A DNA stretch of 64,000 nucleotides, taken from contig NZ_VEIO01000001.1 in the NCBI RefSeq assembly GCF_007680605.1, positions 2,547,276-2,611,275 of the forward strand, in the 5' to 3' direction. Position 1 is the stretch's first letter. Every line of letters starts with the position of its first letter. The notes beneath the pieces are model-generated. The model had not been told where the DNA came from. It did no database searches and saw nothing but the letters and a program-made list of their open reading frames with translations. Source of the DNA: Paenibacillus xylanexedens (GTDB lineage Bacteria > Bacillota > Bacilli > Paenibacillales > Paenibacillaceae). Shown here piece by piece: positions 46,313-55,112 of this stretch. A program made the position numbers and the translations under genes.

Positions 46313-46603
46313 ATGCTTGCAATTCTGCTCCTTGGATCACTTCTGCTGTTTAGTCTTATATTCTTTTTGTTAAAGTTGGTCTCCAGGCGATCCCACCATG
46401 CTGACCGATCCACAGGACGAGTACTCCAAGTCGTTTTATGTATTTCAATTCTGGTTTTGGTTGTCCAAGATTACATACTCACAGAACTACCTCATAACGG
46501 AATATTCATCGCCACATTCATCGCAATGTGGTTTGCAACTATGGTCCCGGAGCGTACTCCCGTTTCTAGTAAGGCCAAAGAGACCAACAGAACATCTGAA
46601 TGA
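46313..46603 (+). CDS. Small two- or three-helix membrane protein, unknown function
   Basis: 96 residues from ATG 46313 (GAAAGGTG 8-10 bases upstream). Hydrophobic segments at about residues 1-22, 38-56 and 62-78, then a short charged tail. No family recognised. A good -10 sequence and a ribosome binding site support a real gene. It stands alone before the repeat region and is divergent from the kinase gene. Confidence 0.58.
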   Translation: MLAILLLGSLLLFSLIFFLLKLVSRRSHHADRSTGRVLQVVLCISILVLVVQDYILTELPHNGIFIATFIAMWFATMVPERTPVSSKAKETNRTSE

Positions 46604-46744
46604 CATTGTTCGACTATGTCTGGGTAGCGCAACGAAATAGCCAAAAGCAAGATTATTGTGATTAACTTTACCATACTGCATCACCAAGCTTCTCCGTTAC
46701 GATACCCCAAATTCATCCTTTCCTCCTCAACATATCGCTCCGAA

Positions 46745-46943
46745 TTCTAACGATCTCAAATGAGCTTATTTTAGCGATATTGAGCTTTCTGGAATTGTAA
46801 CGATCACCAGAGAGCTTATTTCGTTGAAAAGAGCGTAAAAATGCCCGCTTACACATCAAATTCCTAAAATAAGCTTCCCTGAGATCGTTAGAAAATAAAA
46901 ACGTCTGATATCGCCAAAATAACGTCTCTGGTGATCGTTAGAA
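46745..46943. repeat. Four-unit repeat: two direct and two inverted ~50-base units
   Basis: Four related units, each starting TTCTAACGATC (or TTGTAACGATC): 46745-46794 and 46795-46844 on the plus strand, then about 46845-46893 and 46894-46943 on the minus strand. Shared words include AACGATCTCA or AACGATCACCAGAGA, GAGCTTATTTT and GCGATAT. The whole block can fold into one long imperfect hairpin. It codes for nothing visible. Confidence 0.75.
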
Positions 46944-47172
46944 AAAATCCTCCGAACGGTTCCGGTTCAACCTCTCCATATTTGCTCACTAGTCCACTGT
47001 GTAACTAGTTCACGACGTAACTGATGAACGTCACATTTTCCCACCACGCTAAATGTAACAAATACACTCTCCACAACCCATTATTAGCTATAGTGCTCAC
47101 CGTTCCTTCTCTCACATCGTATCTCTGCACACAGGATGCTGCGCATAAACCAATCTGACTCCTTTAAAATCC
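46944..47172. other. Intergenic stretch without visible gene
   Basis: Between the four-unit repeat and the terminator hairpin I see no open frame with a ribosome binding site and no further repeat. Confidence 0.45.
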
Positions 47173-47214
47173 AAAAAGGCATTTCATCAAGTCACACATG
47201 ACTGATGAAATGCC
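47173..47214 (-). terminator. Terminator-like hairpin downstream of the SpoVIF-like gene
   Basis: GGCATTTCATC and AGTCA pair with TGACT and GATGAAATGCC (47178-47214), followed by TTTTT on the minus strand. The arm happens to contain the LytTR-box word GGCATTTCAT. Confidence 0.65.
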
Positions 47215-47268
47215 CTTCTTTACATTACCACACTCTTTTGAATGTAATGTGCCTTTCAAAAAAAATCA

Positions 47269-47469
47269 GTTTACACGTTAACGGAGAGAGCAGAACCAAT
47301 CTGTAGAAGCGAAGCGGGCGCCTGAAAGCTTTCTGAAAGAAAGCTACATCGGAAGCATACGCTTCGCCTTTATCACCGGATTTTACCCTTTATAGAGGGA
47401 AATTCACAAAAAATCCGGGGATAACAGCGCTCAAAAGGGTATTCTGTCCTCGGAGTGTCCCGTGTAAAC
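47269..47469 (-). repeat. Dispersed repeat family, copy B (full-length, 201 bases, MITE-like)
   Basis: Ends are GTTTACACG (47269-47277) and CGTGTAAAC (47461-47469), a perfect 9-base terminal inverted repeat. The interior holds a hairpin with GTTATCCCCGGATTTTTTG and AAAATCCGGTGATAAAGGCG, and a second small one (GAAAGCTTTC type). No coding capacity. Copies A (23.8 kb) and C (30.0 kb) share its parts. Confidence 0.78.
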
Positions 47470-47506
47470 ACCCATCTTTCTTTGCAGGATACCATCACAT
47501 TCAACC

Positions 47507-47794
47507 TTACCTGAACATGCCCCACAGCTTAATCAAATGAAACGTATTGTTCGGATCAATCTTCTGCGCGATCACAAAAGTGACAAATTGCTCCTCCTGT
47601 GCAGGCGAGAAGTTCTCATTCATAATGACTGCCGACGATTTAATGAGCCTGCGCACCTTCGCTTTATCCTGCAGATCGGCCTTGGTTACGCCATCGATCA
47701 GCTTTTTAATCCGCTCTTTGACTGCAGGATTCTTCATCTTTAATTTGATCCGCTCCACCAGCTGCGGACTAATTCCATATTGTTGGTAACCCAA
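47507..47794 (-). CDS. Stage VI sporulation protein F-like (SpoVIF family)
   Basis: 95 residues from TTG 47794, chosen because GGAGGTG lies 9 bases upstream and the protein then begins GYQQYGISPQLVERIK. The body has MKNPAVKERIKKLIDGVTKADLQDKAKV, RRLIKSSAV and QKIDPNNTFHLIKLWGMF at the end. This pattern, with GVTKxDLQDxxxVRxL, matches the SpoVIF (B. subtilis YjcC) type small sporulation proteins as I remember them in Paenibacillus. B. subtilis SpoVIF is needed for spore coat assembly with GerE. Lies between recG and the repeat region. Confidence 0.75.
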   Translation of the reverse strand: MGYQQYGISPQLVERIKLKMKNPAVKERIKKLIDGVTKADLQDKAKVRRLIKSSAVIMNENFSPAQEEQFVTFVIAQKIDPNNTFHLIKLWGMFR

Positions 47795-48072
47795 AACGTA
47801 CAGCACCTCCCAAAAAATGAACTCACTTCTTATTCATATGTCGGGAGGGCTTGGTCACTTGTCACTTTTTACAAAACATGCCTTGAAACAAACGTAGCTC
47901 ATTCAAAATTAAGCTTTGAAGTAACACATTCCGGTTTGGCATTACTTTACGCTTCACTTTACGATATCACGTTATGAATTCTGGTTACTTATCTCATTAC
48001 GCATTCAGGCCACGTATCTGAATTACGCAACCTTACGCTTCCAAACAGCATGTCCAGATTTAACATCCAGCG

Positions 48073-50118
48073 CTAATCAATCAGATCACCCTTAAACACC
48101 TGCTGTTGCTGGAGAAAATCACGCAGGGGAGTATAGTCCACAGACGTCCAGAATGTAGCATCCGCAATCAATGCAGATACATCATCCCGAGCCTGCTCCA
48201 GTACAGCAAAATCTGCCACCATATCGGCCAGACGGAATTCAGGCAGCCCGCTCTGCTTGGTGCCGAAGAAATCTCCCGGCCCCCTCAGATCCAAATCACG
48301 CCGTGATACCTCGAATCCATCCTCGGTTTCGGTCATGACCTTCATCCGTTCCTGCCCAACCTCTGTCTTCGGATCAGCAATGAGCACACAATACGACGCA
48401 TGCGCACCCCGACCAACGCGGCCCCGAAGCTGATGTAGCTGGGACAAACCAAAACGGTCTGCGTCCATAATCACCATTAGAGTGGCGTTAGGCACATCCA
48501 CCCCGACTTCTACCACCGTGGTAGACACCAGTAGCTGAATGTCATTGCTGTAAAATTCACGCATCATTTCTTCTTTTTCCGCAGCCGTCATGCGTCCGTG
48601 GAGAAGTCCCACTTTGTATTTGGGGAAGTTCTGCTGCATCTGTACATGAAGATCAATCGCATTTTGCACATCAAGCTTTTCCGATTCCTCGATCAGTGGG
48701 CAGATCAGATACGCCTGACGCCCTTGATCTACCTCTCTCGAGATAAAACCAAGCACCCGCTCCATCATGTCATGCTTCACCCAATACGTGGAGATCGGAA
48801 TCCGTCCTTTCGGCCGCTCCGAGATCGTCGATACCTCAATATCACCAAATGCCGTAATCGCAAGTGTCCGCGGGATCGGCGTAGCCGTCATCGTTAATAC
48901 ATCCGGATTATACCCTTTGCGTCTTAAAACGCTACGCTGATTCACCCCGAAGCGATGTTGCTCGTCCGTAACCACAAGACCCAGCTCCCGGAAGAAAACA
49001 TCTTCCTGAATCAGGGCGTGTGTACCCACCACAATATCCAGCATCCCCATCTGCAAGGATGCGATCAAGTCCTTGCGTTTGCGCCCGTTTACACTACCCG
49101 TTAACAGACCCACCGTCACCCCAAAAGGCTCAAACAGCTTCTGCAAAGAACGCATATGCTGCTCTGCCAGAATCTCAGTCGGCACCATAAGTGCCCCCTG
49201 AAAGCCGGAGCGCACCGTCGTATAAAGTGCAATGGCTGCGATTACCGTTTTGCCTGAACCTACATCACCTTGTAGCAATCGATTCATCGCATAGGGTGAA
49301 CGCATATCATGTAATATTTCAAGTTCCACCTTCTTCTGCGCATCCGTCAACTCAAACGGCAGACTACGTACAAACTCTCGAATCGTCGTATTGTCGGTCG
49401 TATGCACCATACCATCCATCCGATTCCGATTCAGCGCACGAAATGCCTGCATTTTAAGTTGGAACAAAAATAACTCCTCATAGACCATGCGCTGTCTGGC
49501 CCGCTGACCTTCCTGATTGTCCTGCGGACGATGAATACCGGCTATTGCCTGCTTGCGTGGCATCAGATTATATTTTTTAATCAATGCTTGTGGCAAAATC
49601 TCCGGGATCATCTCACCGTATTGAACTAACCCCTGGTTGATCGTCTTACGCATCCACTGCTGCGTGACCTTGCCCGTAACCGAATAGACCGGTTGCAGCG
49701 TACCTGAACGTCCATCCCCCTTATCCGGGAATTCCGAATCCGATACGGTAAGCTGCATACGCTTTTGTTCCCATTTCCCGGTAAGCACAATTTCCCGGTT
49801 GGGTGTAAGCTGGTCCTTGAGAAAATGGCGGTTAAACCACGTTGCCGTAATCATCCACTCTTCCGTCATAATCTTGCAGGTCAGACGGGACTTTTTGCCA
49901 TAACGTTGCAACACCGGAACACCCATAACCTGACCTTGTACCGTAATTTTGTCTCCGTCCTTAACCTCACTAAGCGAGCGCAGACGATAATCTTCATACC
50001 GAAACGGATAATATTCCAGCAAGTCTTTCACACTAGAGATGCCAAAGGCGTGAAGCTCTCCCTCTTTGAGAGCACTCACGCCGTTAATTTGCTTGACTGA
50101 TATTTCTTCCAAGTTCAT
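48073..50118 (-). CDS. recG: ATP-dependent DNA helicase RecG
   Basis: 681 residues from ATG 50118 (GAGGG upstream); the longer frame into degV is rejected. N-terminal wedge domain (about 1-230) with an OB fold (DGDKITVQGQVMGVPVLQRYGKK), then two helicase domains: Walker A RLLQGDVGSGKTVIAAIAL, VVTDEQHRFGVNQR (DEQH), TMTATPIPRT, STTVVEVGVDVPNATLM and QLRGRVGRGAHASYC. RecG rewinds forked DNA, drives fork reversal and branch migration. It starts 10 bases after degV, the usual Firmicute order. Confidence 0.97.
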   Translation of the reverse strand: MNLEEISVKQINGVSALKEGELHAFGISSVKDLLEYYPFRYEDYRLRSLSEVKDGDKITVQGQVMGVPVLQRYGKKSRLTCKIMTEEWMITATWFNRHFLKDQLTPNREIVLTGKWEQKRMQLTVSDSEFPDKGDGRSGTLQPVYSVTGKVTQQWMRKTINQGLVQYGEMIPEILPQALIKKYNLMPRKQAIAGIHRPQDNQEGQRARQRMVYEELFLFQLKMQAFRALNRNRMDGMVHTTDNTTIREFVRSLPFELTDAQKKVELEILHDMRSPYAMNRLLQGDVGSGKTVIAAIALYTTVRSGFQGALMVPTEILAEQHMRSLQKLFEPFGVTVGLLTGSVNGRKRKDLIASLQMGMLDIVVGTHALIQEDVFFRELGLVVTDEQHRFGVNQRSVLRRKGYNPDVLTMTATPIPRTLAITAFGDIEVSTISERPKGRIPISTYWVKHDMMERVLGFISREVDQGRQAYLICPLIEESEKLDVQNAIDLHVQMQQNFPKYKVGLLHGRMTAAEKEEMMREFYSNDIQLLVSTTVVEVGVDVPNATLMVIMDADRFGLSQLHQLRGRVGRGAHASYCVLIADPKTEVGQERMKVMTETEDGFEVSRRDLDLRGPGDFFGTKQSGLPEFRLADMVADFAVLEQARDDVSALIADATFWTSVDYTPLRDFLQQQQVFKGDLID

Positions 50119-50128
50119 GATTAATCCC

Positions 50129-50992
50129 TCATTCCGGAACAGGCCACATAAAGATCGCAATAACACCGGGTCCCACATGACTACCGATAACGGCACCGAT
50201 ATTCGTATAGATCACTTCATTCAGTGTAAAATGACCCTGTAACTGTTCCGCACAAGCCACTGCTGACGCGGGATCAGCCGTATGACCTACCGCCAGATTG
50301 ACTCGCTTTCCAGCCAGATCCTTCTGGAACAGTTCAATAATACGTGCCATTGCCTTTTTATGACCTCTGACTTTCTCTACGGCGTAGATGACGCCTTCTT
50401 CATCGATAGACAGAATCGGTTTGATGTTTAGCAGCGTTCCCAAGATCGCTGAGGCCTTGCCAATCCGTCCGCCTTTCTGCAGATACTCCAGCGTGTCCAC
50501 CAGAAAAAACAGCTTGCGGGATTGCTGCATCGCCTGAACGGCAGCTGCAATCTCCGCTACGGATTTGCCTTGTTCGGCAAGCTCCGCGGCTTGCACAACC
50601 ATTAAACCATACCCGTAGGAAGCCGATTTTGAATCAATGACCGTAAGATCGGCTTCGCGTTCCAGAAGCGACTTGCCGAGCATCGCCGATTGATACGTAC
50701 CACTCATGCCCGAAGACAAGTGTATGGATACGATAGGTCTGTCAGGGTTTTCGTCCAGCAAACGCTGGTACACGTTCATAAAATCGGTAGGAGAAGGCTG
50801 CGAAGTCGTAGGCAGAACTGCGCTCTGCCTTAACTTATCGTAAAACTGCTCCGACGTCAGCTCCACTCCATCCGCATAGTTTTCTTCCCCGAACAACACG
50901 CGCAAGGGAACCACATGTATACCGTATTTACGAACCAGTTCCTCAGGAATATCCGCCGTACTGTCCGTTACAATCGCAACCTTGTGGCTCAC
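50129..50992 (-). CDS. DegV-family fatty-acid-binding protein
   Basis: 287 residues starting at GTG 50992 behind AGGAGG. DegV fold: KVAIVTDSTADIPEEL, LPTTSQPSPTDFMNVYQ and HLSSGMSGTYQSAMLG line the fatty-acid pocket, and KGGRIGKASAILGTLLNIKPIL follows. In Firmicutes these proteins (FakB type) hand fatty acids to the FakA kinase for phospholipid synthesis. The neighbouring DAK/DhaL gene is the FakA/YloV type, so the two products may work as kinase and lipid-binding subunit. Confidence 0.93.
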   Translation of the reverse strand: MSHKVAIVTDSTADIPEELVRKYGIHVVPLRVLFGEENYADGVELTSEQFYDKLRQSAVLPTTSQPSPTDFMNVYQRLLDENPDRPIVSIHLSSGMSGTYQSAMLGKSLLEREADLTVIDSKSASYGYGLMVVQAAELAEQGKSVAEIAAAVQAMQQSRKLFFLVDTLEYLQKGGRIGKASAILGTLLNIKPILSIDEEGVIYAVEKVRGHKKAMARIIELFQKDLAGKRVNLAVGHTADPASAVACAEQLQGHFTLNEVIYTNIGAVIGSHVGPGVIAIFMWPVPE

Positions 50993-51093
50993 AGGCTCTC
51001 CTCCTCTTTACATCAAGTGCTATCATGCATGTTTAACAAGTCATTCGTTCAGCGTCTAAAATCGATAGTGATTGGCTTGTGAAACAACCGCAA

Positions 51094-52893
51094 TTAGGAC
51101 TCTACAGAGAACAGATAATAGTAAACAGGCTGTCCTCCCTGATGTACTTCGATTTCCGCATCAGGATACTGCTCTTCCAGCCATGCAACAAGAGAAGAAG
51201 TAATCTCAGCGTCAGCCTCTTCCCCTTCAAGAACCGTAACCACTTCATCTCCGCTCTCCATCATCTGCCCAAGCAGACCTTCGCAAGCATGAAGCATGCT
51301 CTCATCTGTCGCAACAATTTTGGAGTTATATATCCCGATATAGTTCCCGGCTTTGATATCCAGTTCATCATACTGTGTATCCCGAACGGCATGTGTCACT
51401 TGTCCTGACTGCACCCGGCTAATGGCCTCCAGCATCTGTTCACGGTTCGTTTCCGCAGACTCATCCTCCTGGAAAGCAAAAGCCGCTGCCATCCCTTGTG
51501 GAATCGTCTTGCTCGGAATAACGGTAATCCGGCGCTCATCCTCCAGCAATTCACGAGCCTGTTCGGCAGCAAGCACGATGTTGGAGTTATTCGGCAAAAT
51601 AAAGATTTGATCCGCCGCAATCGAACGAACGGCTTTTACAAAGTCTTCTGTACTTGGGTTCATCGTCTGACCACCAGACATCACCACATCTACACCCAGA
51701 CTTTTGAAAATTTCCGCAATGCCGTCACCTGAAGAAACCGCAATAAAGCCATATGGTGCCATTTCATCAGCCGGAAGCACCGCTTCTTCCAATGTGCTTG
51801 TCTTCTCATGCGGAATTTCAGCAAAGATATCCGGTGAAGCTGCGAGATCCATGCCTGCGCTCAGCAGGTCCCGGTGCTGTTCACGCATATTGAGAATATG
51901 AATCTGTGTAATCTCTCCATACTTCAAAGCCAGATTCAATACATCACCAGGTGTCTTGGAATGCACATGCACCTTGATCACTTCATCATCGGCAATGATG
52001 ATGATCGAATCTCCATTTCTTGACAACGCTTTCCGGAACAACTCTTCATCAAATGAAGCTCCTGCATTCTCACCAAGCTCACGATTGATGAAAAACTCCA
52101 TATCGTACAGGAATTCAATATCTTCTGTTTCCAATCTTGCCTGAGCCGACAAAGGCATCTCGGGCGTAATTACTTGTGCCGCCTTCGTTGCAACCGGTTC
52201 GATTGCAGGCGTTTTCACCGGTGTTGCTACTGAAGAAGCAGATTCTTTTTGCAGTGAGGCACGTGAACTACCGTCTGTTTTCAATAGCACGTCCATAAAA
52301 CCTTCATAAATATATACAAGACCCTGACCACCCGAATCCACCACACCGACCTGCTTTAAAACAGGCAGCAACTCTGGAGTCATCGCCAGCGCTTCTTTTG
52401 CTTTTAATAGAACTTCATTCATTAATTCAGTGATATCATTCGTCCGTCTTGCATAGTAGCTGGCATGTTTAGCCGCTTCTTTCGCTACGGTAAGAATGGT
52501 TCCCTCCACAGGCTTAACTACAGCTTTGTATGCTGCGTCAACACCATTTTGCAGGGCGGCTGCGAATTGAATCGTATTCAATTCTTCATAAGGAGCTGCT
52601 GAACGGCTGAATCCACGGAACAATTGGGATAAAATAACCCCTGAATTTCCGCGCGCACCCATAAGCAAACCCTTCGACAGTATTGCGGCAGCTTCTCCGA
52701 TGGAAGCAGAGCTCTTTCTTTTGATCTCTGCAACACCAGCAGTCATTGTCAAATTCATATTTGTTCCCGTGTCACCATCCGGCACAGGGAAAACATTCAG
52801 GGAATTGACATGTTCTGCGTGCTGCCCTAGTTGTTCCGCTCCGGCGAGAACCATTGCGGTGAAATCTGTTCCATTTAAAGAACGTATACTCAA
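51094..52893 (-). CDS. DAK/DhaL-domain protein, FakA/YloV-like fatty acid kinase
   Basis: 599 residues. The start is taken as TTG 52893 (AAGGGG upstream, sequence begins SIRSLNGTDFTAMVLAG as in the family); a GTG further up lacks a site. The N-terminal DhaL kinase domain (about 1-200) has VNSLNVFPVPDGDTGTNM, the metal and ATP-binding Asp block, and MGARGNSGVILSQLFRG. The C-terminal part is a DegV-like EDD fold with HVHSKTPGDVLNLALKYG and MSGGQTMNPSTEDFV. FakA phosphorylates fatty acids bound by DegV/FakB proteins. The degV gene follows 101 bases downstream on the same strand. Confidence 0.93.
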   Translation of the reverse strand: MSIRSLNGTDFTAMVLAGAEQLGQHAEHVNSLNVFPVPDGDTGTNMNLTMTAGVAEIKRKSSASIGEAAAILSKGLLMGARGNSGVILSQLFRGFSRSAAPYEELNTIQFAAALQNGVDAAYKAVVKPVEGTILTVAKEAAKHASYYARRTNDITELMNEVLLKAKEALAMTPELLPVLKQVGVVDSGGQGLVYIYEGFMDVLLKTDGSSRASLQKESASSVATPVKTPAIEPVATKAAQVITPEMPLSAQARLETEDIEFLYDMEFFINRELGENAGASFDEELFRKALSRNGDSIIIIADDEVIKVHVHSKTPGDVLNLALKYGEITQIHILNMREQHRDLLSAGMDLAASPDIFAEIPHEKTSTLEEAVLPADEMAPYGFIAVSSGDGIAEIFKSLGVDVVMSGGQTMNPSTEDFVKAVRSIAADQIFILPNNSNIVLAAEQARELLEDERRITVIPSKTIPQGMAAAFAFQEDESAETNREQMLEAISRVQSGQVTHAVRDTQYDELDIKAGNYIGIYNSKIVATDESMLHACEGLLGQMMESGDEVVTVLEGEEADAEITSSLVAWLEEQYPDAEIEVHQGGQPVYYYLFSVES

Positions 52894-53321
52894 GTGAGAA
52901 TTCCCCTTCCTAGCTTGATACACGAACAACTTGCACCAAGAATCAATTTGGTCTGTTCATGCGCTAACGCGGCTGCGTTATTCTTCGTCCATACCTTGTC
53001 CGGCACAGGCATACAATACAACATGTCAGCCGGATAAACGGTCTGGGCGGCCGGGCTACCAATATCCTGCATTCTCTGCAACCCGTTATGCGGGCATAGG
53101 GATATGCACCGGTATCAGAAGCCGACATGAATGCCGCATGGAGACTGGTGCCAATGATGGAATGCCGCATCTCACAGCGTTGCCAAAAAAGCAAACCTCC
53201 AACCTCTACGTACGGTTTTTTCTCCGGCTTCCCGCGGCAACAGCCTATTCGTGGCTGTACTATGGACTATTCAACATTGTACTATATTAGACAAGAGAAA
53301 TAAATAAAGTTTTTGGATCAG
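52894..53321. other. Divergent intergenic region where an Asp23/YloU gene would be expected
   Basis: In Bacillus the yloU (Asp23 family) gene lies directly before yloV. Here the 430 bases upstream of the kinase contain no frame with Asp23-like sequence on either strand. Only the kinase promoter and short shadows of open frames are seen. Confidence 0.5.
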
Positions 53322-53351
53322 TTGACGAAGCTTTTTTGATTATGATATTAT
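53322..53351 (+). promoter_or_regulatory. Sigma-A-like promoter of rpmB
   Basis: TTGACG (53322-53327), an 18-base spacer, TATTAT (53346-53351). A leader of about 170 bases follows before rpmB; it holds a small CCGGC-CAC-GCCGG hairpin. Confidence 0.6.
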
Positions 53352-53530
53352 ATTTAAGTATTGTTTTATGCAGGTTAAGTAATGGAAATGATCCGGCCAC
53401 GCCGGCTTGAACAACCCATTAGCTACTGAAGCCTGGTCTTTAGGATCAGGAAAGAACAATTAAGTCCTTATGGAATGACGTTTTGTCTCTCCCAAAGGCA
53501 CTGGTTATTTTAGGATAGGAGGTGTAATCT

Positions 53531-53719
53531 ATGTCTCGCAAATGTTATGTGACAGGTAAGAAACCGGGCACCGGTAACCACGTATCCCACGCTAACAACC
53601 GTAACCGTCGTTCTTGGGGCGTAAACGTTCAGAAGGTTCGTATTCTCGTGAACGGCAAACCAAAACGTGTATACGTAAGCACCCGTGCACTGAAAGCCGG
53701 TAAAGTGACTCGCGTATAA
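53531..53719 (+). CDS. rpmB: 50S ribosomal protein L28
   Basis: 62 residues, the family length. Diagnostic [20 protein letters not shown] at the start, [20 protein letters not shown] in the middle and [11 protein letters not shown] at the end. Only one Cys, so it is the zinc-free form, like B. subtilis L28. GGAGGTG lies 6-7 bases before ATG. It faces spoVM and is followed by a duplicated terminator. Confidence 0.97.
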   Translation: MSRKCYVTGKKPGTGNHVSHANNRNRRSWGVNVQKVRILVNGKPKRVYVSTRALKAGKVTRV

Positions 53720-53749
53720 TCACGCAAAGCTACTATAAATCGGGTAAGC

Positions 53750-53840
53750 AAAAAGCACCTTGTTCCTTGCAGGTGCTTTTTTGGTGTTCCAAAAAGCACC
53801 TTGTTCCTTGCAGGTGCTTTTTTGGTGTTCCAAAAAGCAC
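53750..53840 (+). terminator. Tandemly duplicated terminator (41-base unit) between rpmB and spoVM
   Basis: Two identical 41-base units (53750-53790 and 53791-53831) and the first 9 bases of a third. Each carries AAAAAGCACCT pairing with AGGTGCTTTTTT, so it can stop transcription from both sides of this convergent gene pair. Confidence 0.85.
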
Positions 53841-53950
53841 ATGTCCAACACATAGGAATGGCCGCCGCATGGCACATCATACAGATCTGGTTCTCCAGAT
53901 GAGCGTGGAGCCAAAACGGCGGTATTCGACTAACTGTGCTGTTAATCAGA

Positions 53951-54031
53951 TCAGTTCTTTTGAAACGTATTCAGGATCGCCTTTACAAACCCTCCCAAAA
54001 ACTTCGGCAGTTTGAATGTGTAAAATTTCAT
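53951..54031 (-). CDS. spoVM: Stage V sporulation protein M
   Basis: A 26-residue protein: MKFYTFKLPKFLGGFVKAIL followed by NTFQKN. It differs little from the B. subtilis 26-residue SpoVM, keeps the Pro and GG near the middle, and forms an amphipathic helix that recognises the curved forespore membrane and anchors SpoIVA and the spore coat. ATG 54031 follows GGGGAGGGTGAAGT, a strong ribosome binding site. It lies at its conserved place between rpmB and rpe and has its own unit, bounded by terminators on both sides. Confidence 0.95.
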   Translation of the reverse strand: MKFYTFKLPKFLGGFVKAILNTFQKN

Positions 54032-54103
54032 ACTTCACCCTCCCCATCATGCTCATGCATCCGCCGTATCCTATGCTTCAGGCCTTTTTCACCCAAACAC
54101 GAC

Positions 54104-54138
54104 AAAAAAGGCTACATGAGAAACCTGCTCATGTAACC
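54104..54138 (-). terminator. Terminator after the rpe-membrane protein unit
   Basis: Minus strand GGTTACATGAG (54128-54138) pairs with CTCATGTAGCC (54110-54120), followed by TTTTTT. It separates the large operon from spoVM. Confidence 0.8.
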
Positions 54139-54196
54139 ATATTTATGCGGAACCTGCTGTCCCTATTCCACAATGACAAGCCCGAGATCAGCCCAT

Positions 54197-54448
54197 TTAC
54201 GTTTGAGTAGGGATGTACTGGTACACAGCGATCATAAAAACACTCATGAGATAATACAGTATGCTGAAAATGACAAAAGTAATCCGATGTCCCTTCCGAT
54301 CAAACTTTCGGAAATACATGATAACTACGGCGACACCAATTAACGACGTTAGCGCATTAAATGGAGCCTGGAGAACTGAAAACAGTGCAAGTACCAGCCC
54401 CGTAGTCATGCTTCCCGCCATTGTCAGCAATGTCTCTTTGAAAGTCAT
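54197..54448 (-). CDS. Small integral membrane protein, coupled to rpe
   Basis: 83 residues with two or three hydrophobic segments (about 8-27, 32-47, 55-78) and a short basic loop FRKFDRKGHR between. No family recognised. Its ATG is 3 bases after the rpe stop and GAGGG lies within the end of rpe, so it is translated together with rpe. It is the last gene of the prkC-rsgA-rpe transcript. Confidence 0.68.
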   Translation of the reverse strand: MTFKETLLTMAGSMTTGLVLALFSVLQAPFNALTSLIGVAVVIMYFRKFDRKGHRITFVIFSILYYLMSVFMIAVYQYIPTQT

Positions 54449-54451
54449 GAA

Positions 54452-55111
54452 TTAACCCTCGTAACTGCTACGAATCTCGGCAATTGCAGCAGCGCGGTCT
54501 TCACGTCCGAATACGGCACTGCCAGCGACCAGGACATCGGCACCAGCTTCCACAACGAGTGGAGCTGTATCTGCAGCAATACCGCCGTCTACCTCGATAT
54601 GTACGTCATGACGTCCTCTCTCGTTCAGCCATGTGCGAATCTGCTTGATTTTGTTCATCGTACCGGAAATAAATGCTTGTCCGCCAAAACCAGGATTCAC
54701 AGTCATGACAAGAACCATGTCTACATCGTCCAGTACTTCCTGAATTGCACTTGCTGGAGTACCAGGATTAAGAGCAACCCCTGCCTTAATTCCCTGCTCT
54801 TTAATGAGGTGAATGACACGGTGCAGATGCACGCACGCCTCAGCATGAACCGTAATTACCGCTGCGCCGGCTTTAGCGAACTCTTCCACGTAACGTTCCG
54901 GATTTTCAATCATCAGATGAACGTCGAGTGGCAACGTTGTATGAGGTGCAATGGCCTTTACAATAGCAGGACCGAGTGTAATATTAGGGACGAAGTGCCC
55001 GTCCATTACGTCAACATGAATCCAATCTCCGCCAGCTGCTTGTGCTTCGGCAACCTCTGCACCCAGCTTGGCAAAATCCGCTGATAATATCGATGGGGCA
55101 ATTTTTATCAT
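54452..55111 (-). CDS. rpe: Ribulose-phosphate 3-epimerase
   Basis: 219 residues. It interconverts ribulose 5-phosphate and xylulose 5-phosphate in the pentose phosphate pathway. Motifs: [31 protein letters not shown] (metal-binding His and Asp), [24 protein letters not shown] and [14 protein letters not shown]. Usual length. Starts 1 base after the rsgA stop codon, with GGAGG inside rsgA. Confidence 0.97.
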   Translation of the reverse strand: MIKIAPSILSADFAKLGAEVAEAQAAGGDWIHVDVMDGHFVPNITLGPAIVKAIAPHTTLPLDVHLMIENPERYVEEFAKAGAAVITVHAEACVHLHRVIHLIKEQGIKAGVALNPGTPASAIQEVLDDVDMVLVMTVNPGFGGQAFISGTMNKIKQIRTWLNERGRHDVHIEVDGGIAADTAPLVVEAGADVLVAGSAVFGREDRAAAIAEIRSSYEG

Positions 55112-55112
55112 A

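Noticed and set aside
47178..47187. GGCATTTCAT word as a further LytTR box
   Set aside because: It is one arm of a terminator hairpin, single, and not near a promoter of a fitting gene.
52931..53290. 119-codon plus-strand frame between the DAK gene and rpmB
   Set aside because: No ribosome binding site, no family resemblance, and antisense frames of similar length are present.
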